Shown one piece after another: positions 1-34,000 of a stretch of DNA of 64,000 nt (the first letter of the stretch is position 1; the number at the start of each line of letters is the position of its first letter). The stretch is from the NCBI GenBank assembly GCA_030674155.1, contig CM060323.1, forward strand, positions 50,611,857-50,675,856, in the 5' to 3' direction. A model generated the notes under the pieces. That model did not search any database, was not told the origin of the DNA, and saw nothing but the letters and a program-made list of their open reading frames with translations. Source of the stretch: Stramonita haemastoma. Lineage: Eukaryota > Mollusca > Gastropoda > Neogastropoda > Muricidae. The position numbers and the translations under genes were made by a program.

Positions 1-20282
<20,282 letters not shown>

Positions 20283-20584
20283 TGTCGTTGTTTTGTGTTT
20301 CTTCTTTCACACACACTCAACGTTCTTCACCACGTCAGGCACAGGTAGTCACTGTCTGTCTGAACAGGTTTTCAGGTGCCTGATCAGAAATAATGAATCA
20401 GAACTGATTCAGAAACAACAAATTTAGTCTTGTCTTTGGTTACGCATTGTAAAATAGTACTATTCTTGTCGCTTTCTCTTTGTTCATCTCCTCTTGAGGT
20501 GCAGCATGCAGAATCTGAAACACACCAAATAAATCTTGAACATTTCTGACAAGTTTTGCAAAGGCATCCATGTATGCCCACATG

Positions 20585-20645
<61 letters not shown>
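20585..20645. repeat. (CT)n with adjacent SINE-B tail
   Basis: A CT run of about 60 bp, followed at 20647-20706 by a SINE-B 3' end (GGGACTGGATGTAAAAAAGC to AAAATAAAAG). Confidence 0.95.
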
Positions 20646-20648
<3 letters not shown>

Positions 20649-22196
20649 GGACTGGATGTAAAAAAGCACACGAGTGCTTATTCATTATCCTCAAAATAAA
20701 AGAATTTCCTCTCTCCCTCTCTCTCAAATGTGGAAAGTGGGCTAGTCAGTACAGTGGCCTCTTGATGAGAAAAAATATGTTGGGAGAAACAGCCAAAGCA
20801 GAGAATTGAACCTCTGCTTTGCTTCACCACCAGACCAACCCTTCAAGTTCTAGAGAATTGGTCACTTGGTGTGACATTTGTGAACTCAAAGGAAGTTTCA
20901 ACCTGTAACTATGGGCTACTACTCCAGGTACCTTGACATTGCTCACTTGACCCAACTCACTTTGTAGGTAGTCATCTGGAAGATATGGAACTAGCTGACA
21001 GACAATGGCAGACAGTTCATGTCACAGCAGGAAAGTTTTAGAAGTTTGCAGCAGATTGGAACTTCCAACATGTGACATCAAGCCCTCAATACCGCAATCC
21101 AATGGACAGTTGAAATGTGGGGTAAAGCTGGCAATGGCAAATCTTCAGTAGGAGGACTCCTTGGCCCTTCTGGTTCTAACGTATCAGCCCACCTTGATCC
21201 CTTCCCATGACAGCTGTCCTGCTGAACTTGGTTTCAGTGAAAGCTACATGTATGTATACCAACCACCCAACCTTACCCATGAACCTGACTCCTTGTACCA
21301 CTGATCCCAAAATGGCACACACACAACACCTAACCATAAAGATGGACTAAGCTGAAGCAAAAGTACAATCATCACACTGGAGCATGCTCTCTATCAGATC
21401 TGCAGCCCAGTGATCCCATCTTAAATTCTCTGTACTAGTCAGGGGATAAAGGACAGTGAAGTGTTATATAATTTCCACATCATTAGAGCTGGGGTCCCTG
21501 ATGTGCATTTTACACAAGCTGTGTTTTGGGCACATCAAGTAGGGTTTTAATTGTTGTTGCTGTTACTTTTAAAAAAAAATTGTTGTTTCATCTTTTTTTT
21601 ATATTTGGGGGAGGGGGACAATACAAAGGAATAGATTAAACAAAACAAAACAAAACAAAGATGTGTTAAAGTGGGTGTAGTAATAATTTATTAGTATGGG
21701 TATGGATAATATCCAAACACAAACGAAGTACCTACCTTAACATAAATCTTAAGAACTAAAAACTAGCTTTTAGTGACTACAGTTTTGTGTTTTTATAGTC
21801 CTTGTGTTTTCAAGTGACAGAGTATAGAGGAAAAACTCCTCCAGCATGTGCCATCACAATAAATCACAGTGTCTATGACTTCAGTTCCTGGAAGTAAAAT
21901 TAACATTGAAAAAATCAATTAATTCATTAGAATATTAATTGCTGTTAGTGTTGTTAATCAGTGCCTTGTTCAGAAACAGCATTTTCTTGGAAGGGGAAAC
22001 ATTGCACAAGTGAGAAAGCAGCCACTGTTTTATAATTAAACTGAATTATTCCCGATTTTTCCCCCTTCTATTTGGAACACAGTTATGTGAGAACTTACCA
22101 GCCATATTTTGCAAAAAATGAATATTGTACAAATTTTCTTGTGCCACTTTTCTTGGGAATGGTACCTGTACAATATTTATGTGCATGAGAGGGTGT

Positions 22197-22207
22197 GCAT
22201 GTGTGTG

Positions 22208-22272
<65 letters not shown>
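22197..22272. repeat. (GT)n microsatellite
   Basis: GT run of about 70 bp in the interval upstream of the MAK start. Confidence 0.97.
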
Positions 22273-22276
<4 letters not shown>

Positions 22277-23224
22277 CCTCTTTAGATACATGTGGTACAC
22301 ATGCGATGTATACATGTAGTGCATACTTGTGCGCATGCATGCTTGTAAACATGCATGTATGTGTTTGAACTTCATTCTTAACAAGCTTTAACCTCTTTAC
22401 TGCGCTTTTGACGAACAGCGTTTGTCATAGAAACCCCCACCAGCAATGCTCACTTGATGATTGCTGTTCATCATGATTCAACACTCTCTCTGTTTCATCC
22501 AGCATGTGCCTGAGCAAAATCTGATAGCAGCGAAATGGTTAATCAGCTGATGCACTAGTCAGGATCTCGGCACAGCACTCGCATGATTATCAGCCACTGG
22601 TTTTGGACAGTCAATGGAACCAGGCTGTGAGCAACAACACGCCAACACTACAACAGGATAACTATTGACCACATGCCATTAGGGGATATGCCGTCTACCA
22701 GTAATGAATGTACCGTGGCAAAAGCAAGATTCTGATTAGACAATGGCAGGCCCTGACAACACTTTCCACCAGCATGTAAAAGCCAAAGCTGGCTAGTTTC
22801 ACGAATAACTGTGTTTTCAAAGACAGAAGAGACTGACTAAAAACCTTTTTTTTTCACATCTGCTTCAAAGGTAATAAAAAAAATAAAAAATAAAAAACTG
22901 TTCAATGAACAGACTAGCTGAGTTAGTAATGTGATATTATGATTCTGGTCCAAGATTCCTGGCTGCAATTTTCTGTGACTCTTGGTGTTTATAACTAAGT
23001 AATAGGTAAGAACGTCAACCATCTTCAGATAAACATTCAATTACAGGAGACCTACTGGTGCTTTACTCCCCTTTGCTATGGCCCAGATAATAAATAAATT
23101 TATAACCTCCCTCATGGAAACCAAAGAAGAAACCAAATACCAGATGATTTCACTATGTTCCAGTGTGTACAGTATGGTTTTCAATCATCAAATCAATATT
23201 TAAAAGAAAAAGAAAAAAAGGTCT

Positions 23225-23286
<62 letters not shown>

Positions 23287-23442
23287 TACACACACACATT
23301 ACAGTCATTTAAATTTTCTCTTTTAAAATAATCTATTCCCTTCTTCACTGGCTTCAGACTGGCTACTCAGACTCTGAAAGCAAAAATTAAAATTCACATT
23401 TTCTTTTGTGTACATCCATGTGTACATGGGTGCATGCATGCA

Positions 23443-23500
<58 letters not shown>

Positions 23501-23515
23501 GTGTGTGTGTGTGTG

Positions 23516-23581
<66 letters not shown>

Positions 23582-23590
23582 TGTGTGTAT
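23225..23590. repeat. (CA)n at 23225-23300 and (GT)n at 23445-23590
   Basis: Two opposite-strand dinucleotide tracts 145 bp apart could pair as inverted repeats. Confidence 0.95.
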
Positions 23591-23605
23591 TTATTTTATT
23601 TAAAT

Positions 23606-23850
23606 CTTTTATTTTGAGAGGATATAGAATAAGCACTTATATGCTTTTTTACATCCAGTCCCCGAGTGTACACAGTTTTGTAAATGTCATTTGTTCCCAC
23701 AGGCACACAAGGACCTACTCTTCCAAAGAGCAGAACAGGTTTTAATGTCTGTGCAAGATGTTCTCAGTGTCTCACAGTGTCTAAAGTCAAGTCTAAGTCT
23801 AAAGTCTCAGTGTCTAAAGTCTCACACGAGACTTTAGTTTATAGTCTCAT
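23606..23850 (-). mobile_element. SINE family B, partial
   Basis: The 3' two thirds of the family, with a local expansion of the words GTCTAAAGTCTCA at about 23765-23825 replacing the normal sequence. Confidence 0.8.
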
Positions 23851-25639
23851 TCGCTTCTCTTTACATCTTCATGGATGCCATTAATTACTAAGTAGCAGAT
23901 GGATCACTATAACTGACACACTACTGGGCATGTTCATCCATAACCAATGAACAAAGATATAAATTACCAGATTGATGAATGATCCTATTTGATCTTGTGC
24001 ATGCATACATGGGAAATGGAGTGAAATGCCAACAAGAAAACATACAACTTAAAAATAAGTTTTAAAGCTTTCATTTCCTGACAACTATATTACACATAAA
24101 GTCAGGAAGGAATGGTATGCCACACTGAAAATTGATGAAATGGCCACAGGTGGAAACCAAAAGTACAAAGGTTTTTTTCTACAATGATTCCTTATCATAT
24201 CTGCTCGCCTGGGGTACAAAATCAGCAAATGGCACTGTTTAGACACTTATTTTTGTTGCTTTTTATTTTTCCTTTAGGTTCTTAAGTCCAAACAAAGTGT
24301 CAAATCTAGGCTGTACGATGCGAACTTTTTGTTTTGGCTACAGCTTCACAACTGCCCACTTCTTCCTGCAGATCAACACTATTCATCGCATGCTCAGCAA
24401 AAGCACTCATTCTGCTGATCTCAGAAGAAAACTAATCCATCCAACTGCAGAAATTGGTAGCTTACATGACTTCTGTTATCTTACTGCTGCAAGCACAATT
24501 TCATAATTACCTCCCATAGATACTTTATAGTCTGGAACCCCTGGTTTGTTTTGCAAAAAAATGCATCTGAACCATTCTTATCTTTTTGCACAAAAAATGT
24601 ATTGTAATTCTTAAGCTTATCATCATCCTTAGAATATTTTCTATTTATCAACATACCTTGATTCTCTTTTCTCGTCACATGCCGACATTTTGGTTTGTTT
24701 TCATGGGAATTTATTTTAAGGCCTTGAAATGGAGATTTGAAAATTCAAAGAAATTCAAGTAGTTTCAAAGAGCATGCGAACTTTGTGTTAGGAAAGGATG
24801 ATAAATTGATAAATTAACTATTAAGAAGTTAATATAAAACAAAAGTAAACAAAACCTTAAGTGGCACTTTGTCCAGCATTTTATTTGGTGTTTCCAGACT
24901 ACTCTACATCATTTCACGACATTTGACAAGAAGGATACCATTGTCACACCCAACTTCGTTCTACCTCTTCTTAATTCATGAGGAAGGTTTATGCAGATTG
25001 ATGTTAACAGTCAAGTAATAATACTGTTTAGCCCTGACAGGGTTCATCAGACTTGCAGCTGGCTAAAAATGTAGGGCAATAACTTTTTACAAGAAAGATC
25101 TTCTCCAAACAAACTGCTGACAAGCACATGGGGACAATAAGATAAAAACAATATGTATACAGATTGCTCTTCCTCTCACTCACATTTAAAGGTTACACCA
25201 GTATACAGAACAAGTACTGTACAAACGCTTGGAATGCAATCTTTAAAAATATATCAAGATGGAATAGTGAGTAACCAACAATTCAATTATTCATGCTTTT
25301 GAACAACCATCCATATAAATGCATGGGGGTTAGTCTTGGTACTAACCAGTAACCTGTAACCAGCCACACACTGTCACCTGAGATGCACCCCCTTATGAAA
25401 ATAATATAACATATATATTATATGCAAAATATAATTATTAAATGTTTATATAATTTACATTTATCTATATACTATTATATTGTTATTACATATTTAAATT
25501 TCTAAATATTAGCAATAACAGATGTTTTACTGTGGTAAGCCTATGCTGACATTTTTCAAGGCCTGATTTTATCATTGTTGTATTTGTGTTACCTGCTGGG
25601 TCAACATGTGTGTTACTTGCTGGGTCAACAAGTCTCACC

Positions 25640-26060
25640 TGTGAAGCTTATCCGCCTCAGGCTCTCGTTCTGTCGCTGACACTAGTGACAGCGAGTCTGA
25701 CAGACCCTAAGACTGTGTGCGACTTCCCAATGCAGTTCGCCAACGATATCAGCTTTATGATTTAGTGCCGATTTTTCATATCACGTTATGACAGGTGTAC
25801 TTACATTTCGACTGCTCTCACTTCCCAGCTGCTTGTTCTCAGAACAGTATAACTAGAACCAATTCGAAGCAAAGGCAATTATCCTTGATCACCCAAACAA
25901 TGTGCACACTCCGCCATATTTGCTGTTGCTATTTGTGAGGAGGTGTACCACGTGACATGGGACTAGCAACGAATATTTGACATCGGCAGTGTCCGACTGT
26001 TTCCGCCAACATGAAACAGCATGACGGGGAAAGGGGAGGGGGGTTTAGTCGGTCAGCCGG
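25640..26060. promoter_or_regulatory. Candidate promoter region (CpG-containing, repeat-poor)
   Basis: CG dinucleotides are frequent here (CTCTCGTTCTGTCGCTGAC, AGCGAGTCTGAC, GTTCGCCAACGAT, AGTCGGTCAGCCGGCG), unlike the surrounding AT-rich, repeat-filled DNA. The position between divergent genes fits a MAK and perhaps shared promoter. No transcript evidence is available. Confidence 0.35.
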
Positions 26061-26122
26061 CGATATTACTGTAATATTTATCATCACAAATCTGAAGGAC
26101 ACTTTCAGCAAGACTTGATTGA

Positions 26123-26168
26123 ATGACAATAATTGTCATTTCATCAAACAATTATTGTTTGATGAAAT
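26123..26168. repeat. Two adjacent near-perfect palindromes
   Basis: ATGACAAT-A-ATTGTCAT (26123-26139) overlaps ATTTCATCAAACAAT-T-ATTGTTTGATGAAAT (26138-26168, 15-bp arms with one spacer base). They lie between the divergent MAK and OMA1 genes. Confidence 0.85.
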
Positions 26169-26505
26169 CGTGTTTACTGATTATAAACACACACCCTTAT
26201 CACTCCGAAGCCTATCACCGGCCTATGACCAGCCTACAGCTCCTATATCTGCCCCATCCTCTGACTACTATGTATTCACACACATAGCTAGTCCACAGCT
26301 TACACGACAGATGCACGTAAATGAAGTAGATTAAAAATCGCCCCCCAAAAACAACAACAACAACAACAACTATTAAACACACAAAAAAACGAAAGAGAGA
26401 AAAAACAAACAAAAAATTAAAAACAACAAAACAAACAAAAAAAATCCGCTCAAAACAAAAAACACCCCAGAGAGGAGACAGCAGAGAAGAGAGCAGTCCC
26501 CCCAA

Positions 26506-26510
<5 letters not shown>

Positions 26511-26586
<76 letters not shown>
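26511..26586. repeat. (TA)n microsatellite, about 76 bp
   Basis: An uninterrupted TA run of about 38 units between the divergent genes, followed by A-rich (CAA)n DNA to about 27100. Confidence 0.98.
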
Positions 26587-26587
<1 letters not shown>

Positions 26588-27731
26588 GGGATCATTTTTA
26601 CAAAACGTTTCTTTCTTTAAAGAGAGGGGGAGAGAGTAAAAATCCAAATTCTATTATTTCGAGGACCATAAATAAGCACTCATGTGCTTCTTTTTTTTTC
26701 TTTTTTTTTTTACATCCAATCCCTGCTCGTATCAGGGATATAAAATAATGAAAATTTACAATAGCAAAAACCAACAAAACAACAACAAAAAATACAACCC
26801 CGCCCCCGCGCCCTCCGAAAAAAACCTGAAACCCAACAACCTAGCAATTATGCAGCAACAACCAAATAGACAGACAGATAAACAACAGCCGCAGCCAACA
26901 ACAACAGCAACAACAACAACAAAGAGGAATAGAAAATAAAACCTAAAACAAAACCCCCCTTACCCCCCAAAAAACAACAACAACAACAACAACAACAACA
27001 AACAAACAAACAAACAAAAAAACAACTAACTAAAAACTCACAGAAAAAACACACAGAAAAACAAATAATGACAACATGTAAAGAAACAACCACAAAAACA
27101 AGTAAATAATCAGTAACCAAGAGACAGAGAGGGAGCGTACACTGACCGTTAAAAATAAAGATTTAAAAACAAAACAAAATCATGCACTGATAGTAATCAT
27201 AGGCCTACTAGCCTAGTGAGACTGCGTCGAGAGTTGTTACCCTTTTAGGCCTATTCAGTGTGAGTTGTTCTCCCGGAGTCAAAGCAAAAGTCTTTCTGAT
27301 TGCATGTGTTAAGGGCAAACTCACCACAACCAGACGAAAGCATTTTGGTTGCTTTGTATTCGTGTAGGCCTATGTGTATGAAAGATACGGATGTATCATC
27401 TTTTGCGATCGCCATTTTGCAGATGCCCTCTTCAAGTTTGAAAGTGTGACGCAATGTCAAAGTGTAACCAACTTGTGTTAAAAGTTACTACTTCGTGCGA
27501 AAACTAAAGTTAGGCCAATAGAAAAGGCTTTTCTTCAAAACAGATTTGTCAACGTTTTTTTGTTTGTTTCTTTCTTTCTTAAAGAGCTAGTATCATGGGC
27601 TGCATAGACAGTAGATTTTTCTTCTGATACAGATCCAGGTCTGTTTCCTCTGTAAACGTGAACCCCCCCCCCCCCCCCCTCCAAAAAAAAATCAGGGCAC
27701 AAGAACATTTGAAGGGTGGTAAAGAAGCAGG

Positions 27732-28090
27732 ATGCCATTCACGACCTGTTTACTGTCAAATGGACTAAGCAGATTTAATTCTCCAGTATTTAAACAAGTT
27801 CAGAGAACACTTCATTATTCAAGATCCTTTGTACAAGATGTGTCCAAAGACCACCAAAAAGCTGCTGCTAGATTCCTGTGTTACAGGCCAAGGTCTTGTA
27901 TTAACACAACAAAATTGTCGCAAAATGTGATTCCGAAACACTGCCACAAAAACAATGGTGTGACAACACTGCAGAACACATCTTTTATCCAGAGGAGAGG
28001 TTTTCATGTCACACCAAAGCGGAACATTCCACCATTGCTTTGGGTCCTTGTGAAACCAGTTGCAAAACTTGGGGCTATACTATCTGGAAG
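27732..28090 (+). CDS. OMA1: OMA1 exon 1 (mitochondrial targeting region)
   Basis: The exon encodes [20 protein letters not shown] through [20 protein letters not shown]. It is rich in Arg, Ser and His with few acids, as expected for a presequence, and the [14 protein letters not shown] part resembles the region before the membrane segment of animal OMA1. Donor GTAAGA. Confidence 0.88.
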
Positions 28091-31000
28091 GTAAGAAAAG
28101 CAATTTAGTACGTTGTCAATTTGTTCTGAAACAGTGTATAACTATATTGTTAGAATTTGACAAATAACTATGTGTATTAATTATTTTTTATTTAAATCAA
28201 TAAATGTGCCACCCTCAATAATCCACCCTCAATATGCTGGCCCCAGGAGAAGGGGAGATCTAGATATCTAGCATCTCACTCCCCAACAACTGCCTAGATT
28301 ATGGGAACAGTTTAACCTTTTTACCAAATGTGCCCAAATTACTAAAGTAACTATAGCTGAGTGATATTAAAGAATCAGAATGAGACCAGCCACCATGGCA
28401 CCTTGGGTTATGGACCAGAACTAGAAGGTTGTGGGTCTGAACCCCATAAGAATCATTGGGATTTTTCAGACTCCGGCCAGCTCCTGCAGAGAGTGAGTGT
28501 GTCATGTCTGCCTGTGGTCCCTTCTGGGGCATAGGCCGCCAACTAGCTGTCTCCAGGCATCTCGGCTCTGGGCTAGGCGTTCCAGTTGTCCCCACGTCTT
28601 GCCCATCTTTTTCGCATCTGCATCCAGGTCCCGGCGCCAGGTATTTCTAGGCCGCCCTGTCTTTCTTTTCCCTTGTGGATTCCAGGTGAGAGCTTGTCTT
28701 GTGATGCTGGATACAGGTTTCCGTAGGGTGTGTCCTATCCATCGCTAACTTCTCTGTAGGATTTCTTTCTCAACAGGCTGTTGTCTGGTTCTTTGCCATA
28801 ATTCTTCATTACTGATCTTGTCTGGCCAGCGTATCTTGAGGATCTTCCTGAGGCAGGTGTTGATGAAGACCTGGATTTTCTTCATGGTGGTGACGGTGTT
28901 TCTCCAGGTCTCTGCTCCATACATTGTGTATTGTGCTGTGGGCTTATTGGGAAGACTAGGGCCACACAGTTGGGCTTCATCCACTTTACGGATCCATGTG
29001 ACTGCTTTTATGAGTTCTGTTTGAGAGTGTTGCTCAAATTACCTGACCAACACTGCAGGTGTCTGTATGAGTAAGTGCATCTCTTGGGGTCCAGTTGACA
29101 CAGAGATATTTTATCATGATAGTGAATGTAGAGTACAACTCTGTCAAATAGTCTCAAATCACATACAGTATGGACTTCCATAGCAGCATCATTACATCAT
29201 TCTCACTATCATTGATCATCATGCAATAAAAAAATTTTTTTTTTTAAACCCTCTGATTCAGTGGCCCCAGGTTAGTTCAGTCTCATGATCACCTCGGATT
29301 TGGTTTCTCCTTCTCTTCTGTGCCTGTGGTGAATTTGTGTCAAAGCCTTGGGGTTGGAGGTTTGCGGGGATGCTGGATGGTCTTTGGAGGGATGTGATAG
29401 TAGTTGCTACCTCGGGCAGGCAACTCTTCTCAGTTTGGCTCCACGACTAAACTAGAGGAATATCTTTTACCGTCACCTAGTATTAGTGCTGTATGTCCAA
29501 CCCTTCTACTCTCTGCTTCATTATATCACATCTGCTTCTCTTTCCTTTGTTTCAGTATCACCCCGTCATCATCATCTCGATGTAACTCCATCAGTCATTC
29601 CTGTCATTGCTGTTGACTTTGTTTCACATTGTGTGGTTTGAACTAAATAAACTTCTGTTTCTGCCAACACAAATGGTGTCATACTTATTTATGTGAAACA
29701 AATCTCAACATGGCTGACATCAACTGCCCTGCACCCGGATGCGATGCTTCATGGCCCGCGGCCACACCAGAAGCTGTGCTCATATGCCTGCTGAACCTCC
29801 ACAGCGCCACAGCACACGCAGCTCCTGCGCCTACTCCACACACGGCAGCCAAGGCGGAGAAAGTCCGGCGCCCAACTGTGTCAGCAGCTGGGACGAGCGA
29901 GGTTTGGGCCTACTTTCTCCAGAGGTGGGCTGACTACAAACGGGCAACACACCTCAGTGGTCCTGACGTAGTCTTCCAGCTGCTCGAGTGCTGCGATGAA
30001 GACCTCCGCAAAGACCTGACCAGGACATTCGGCGCCATGTCCGCCAGTGATGAAGCGACTGTGCTGGGGAACATCAAATCATTGGCAGTTCGGCAGGAAA
30101 ACATCATGGTCGCCCGCGTCCAGCTACAGCAGATGCGACAGGACCGCGATGAACCCATCAGAGCTTTCGCTGCTCGTCTCAGAGGACAGGCAGGCGTTTG
30201 CAACTACAGGGTGGATTGCCCATCTGACACATGCAATGCCAAAGTGGACTACAGTGAGACCATGATCAGAGACGTCCTCATTCGTGGTCTGAACGACGAG
30301 GACATTCGACTGGACATCCTTGGCGAATCCAGACAAGACATGTCACTGGAGGACGCGCTTCGCTTCGTGGAGGCCAAAGAGAGCGGCAAGAGGTCTGCCA
30401 GTCGCCTTCTCGTTGAGGGCGGTCCAACCACCATTACGGCAGCAACAAGCTCCTACAGGCGCAGAGAAAAACTGCGTAACAACCCCAACGACAGCAAAGG
30501 CTCGACCTCCACTTGTGGCTACTGTGGCAAGTCAGGACATGGCAACAGCAGGAAGGAGCGCATGAAAAAGTGCCCAGCCTACGACAAAAAGTGCACTAAG
30601 TGCAGCATAGCCCATCACTTCGCCAGCGTTTGCCGACAATCGCCGCGAAGTCCCGCCAATCCCAGTGCAGCGTCCCCCCTGGACGACACTACTGCTGTGT
30701 TTGACAGCCTCTGCTGCACCGACATGGCAGTCCCAGTATCCAGCACCCTCTCTGTCTCCCTCGACCACCACGTGTACAACGAATTCTGCAAGGCATGGGA
30801 GAAACGAGCCTCTGACCCCCAACCCTTCATCGATGTCATCGTCCACGCTGTGCCCTCGGACGCCCAATCCCTCGGCTTTCCCACTTCCCTACCCGCCCCT
30901 ACCAGGCCTGTCACCTACCCAGCGATGGCAGACACGGGATGCCAGTCATGCCTGGCAGGCACGGCCCTCTTGACCAAGATGGGACTCAGCCGACGACACC

Positions 31001-34000
31001 TATTGCCCGTCAACATGAAGATGACGGCAGCGAATCGCGCAACGATTGACATCATTGGGGCCATTGCTCTACGAATCTCAGGCACATCCCCATCCAAAAC
31101 GTTGCTGGAGACACATCAGATGGTGTATTTCACCACATCCACCGACAGACTGTTCCTGAGCAAACAGGCATGTGTCGCCCTCGGGATGATCCCCCCCAGC
31201 TTCCCAACCATCGGCGGGACAAGCATCAACACCTCTGGAGATTTCCCCTCCCCTGACACAGAGGCTTGCAACTGTCCCCGCCGCCAACCCCCGCCACCAC
31301 CCCCAACCTCCTTCCCATTCCCCGCCACTGAGGAGAACAGGGAACGTCTGGAGAAATGGCTGCTTGACTACTACAGCTCCAGCTCCTTCAACATTTGTGA
31401 ACATCAGCCACTCCCAAAGATGTCGGGACCACCCATACGCCTCATGGTTGACCCAGATGCCCGCCCTGTGGCTCACCACACCCCCATCCCAGTCCCCATC
31501 CACTGGCAGGACGAAGTCAAGGCTGGCCTCTATCGGGATGTGCGCTTGGGCGTCATTGAGCCAGTCCCTGTTGGCACCCCAGTCACCTGGTGCCACAAGA
31601 TGGTCATCTGTCCGAAGAAATCTGGCAAACCACGACGCACAGTGGACCTGCAACCCTTGAACCAGTACGCCACACGGGAAACACATCACACCCAATCGCC
31701 CTTCCATCAAGCTCGTAAAGTGCCCCCGCACACGAAGAAGACAGTGTTTGATGCCTGGAACGGCTACCACAGCATTGCCCTTGATGAAGCTGATAGACAC
31801 CTAACGACGTTCATCACACCTTGGGGCCGATACCGCTATTGCGTCGCTCCACAGGGCTACATCTCCTCCGGTGATGGCTACAGTCGTCGCTTCGACGAAA
31901 TCGTCTCCGACTTTCCTCAAAAGACAAAGTGCGTGGACGATACACTCATGTGGTCAAGCTCGCTCGAGGAATCGTTCTTCCAGGCGGTGAAATGGCTTGA
32001 CACTTGTGGCAACCATGGCATCATCTTGAACCCCTCGAAGTTCCAGTTTGGCAAAGACACAGTGGAATTTGCTGGCTTTGAGATAACACCGACCACAGTG
32101 CGTCCCTGCGCACGCTACCTGGAGGCCATCCAGCACTTCCCGACCCCCAAGAGCATCACAGACGTCAGGAGTTGGTTTGGCCTCATCAATCAGGTATCCT
32201 ACGCCTTTGCCTCAGCCCAGCGAATGCAGAGATTTCGAGATCTACTGAAACCCAACACCCGATTTGACTGGACCCCTGAGCTTGACCAGCTCTTTGAGGA
32301 ATCTAAGGCCCTCATCATCGGCGAAATCCATCAAGGGGTCGAGATCTTTGACAAAGCAAGGCCTACCTGCCTCGCAACTGACTGGAGCAAAGACGGCATT
32401 GGGTTCTGGCTCTTCCAGAAGCATTGCTCCTGCACGTCCTCAAAGCCATTCTGCTGCAAAACAGGCTGGAGAATCACCCTGGTTGGAAGCCGGTTCACCT
32501 CTGGAGCCGAATCCCGCTATGCGCCAATTGAGGGTGAAGCCCTTGCTGTGGTCGATGCACTCGACAAAGCCCGTCACTTCACCCTTGGTTGTTCAGACCT
32601 CATCGTGGCGGTAGACCATAAACCCCTACTGAAGACCTTTGGCGACCGCTGCCTTGATGACATCCCAAACCCCCGCCTACGAAACCTTAAGGAAAAGTCG
32701 CTGCGCTATCGCTTCCGCATTGTCCACATCCCAGGCCTACGCCACACCGCCGCAGACGCCGTCTCCCGCAAGCCCGTAAGTGACCCCACTGCCTTGACCC
32801 TCCCTGATGACATGGCCTCGGTGTCTCCCACCCCCGATTCCCCCCCATCCCCCGAACTGCCACAATTCTTCCTTTCTGCCATTCGCACCCATGGGCAGGA
32901 GAGCCCCAATCAAGTCTGCTCCCAGAATGACCCGACCCCCACAGAAGTCATCAAATCTGTCACGTGGGACGACATCCGCCTGGCCACCAACAGTGACCCT
33001 ACCATGATAGCACTGAGCAATACCATTGAGGATGGTTTTCCGGATGACAAGGCTTTGCTTGCCTCAGATCTCCGCCCCTACCATCAATTCCGTGACTCTC
33101 TCACCACTTTTGACGGAGTCATATTGTACCACAATCGCGTCATCATACCCCCATCACTCCGGGATCAGGTACTCCGTTCCCTCCACTCCGCCCACCAGGG
33201 TGTCTCCCAAATGTGCTCAAGAGCTGAGACCTCCTTCTTCTGGCCTGGCATGACCCCAGCCATCACCGAAATGCGGTCCCGTTGCCAGTCCTGCAACCGC
33301 ATGGCACCGTCTCAGCCAAGTGCTCCTCCTACCCCTCCAATGGACCCAGCCTACCCCTTCCAGTGTATCGTGGCAGACTACTTCCAGTACAAAGGCCACA
33401 ACTACTTGGTTGCAGTGGACAGGTACAGCAACTGGCCCATTGTAGAGGAGGCAGCACATGGAGCTGCTGGACTCGTCACTGCCCTACGCCGAATATTCGT
33501 CACCTACGGGATCAGCGATGAATTGACTTCGGACGGCGGGCCTGAATTCACGTCCCTCACCACCGCAACATTCCTCCGCAACTGGGGCGTCAATCACAGG
33601 CTCTCCTCAGTCGCGTTCCCTCATGCAAACTGTCGTGCAGAGGTTGGAGTCAAGACGGTCAAACGGCTGATCGCAGACAATACTGGCACAGAGGGAACCC
33701 TGAACACGGACAGGTTTCAACGTGCCATCCTCCAATACCGTAACACACCTGACCGAGATACGCGCCTCTCCCCTGCCATGTGCATCTTCGGACGCCCAAT
33801 CCGGGACTTCATCCCGATCCACCCAGGGAAGTACCAGCCCCACACCACCTGGCGGGAAACCCTGATGTCCCGAGAAAAGGCCCTGAGGAACAGGCACATG
33901 CGTACTGCCGAGCGACTCTCGGAGCACACCCGCACTCTCCCACCACTTGCTGTCGGCGATTGTGTGCGTGTCCAGAACCAGACAGGCCCGCACCCAACAA

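Larger units (their letters stand above)
20283..27731. other. Region between the divergent MAK and OMA1 start codons
   Basis: This must hold the MAK 5' UTR and both promoters, but I cannot place transcription starts. It contains microsatellites, SINE-B fragments (20647, 23606, about 26655-26735), AT-rich DNA at 25390-25510, and a relatively CpG-rich, repeat-poor stretch at about 25640-26060, which is the best promoter candidate. No coding block is recognisable. Confidence 0.6.

Noticed and set aside
31078..31800. Open frame of 240 codons on the minus strand inside the retrotransposon
   Set aside because: It is an antisense shadow of the GC-rich pol frame and has no recognisable motif.
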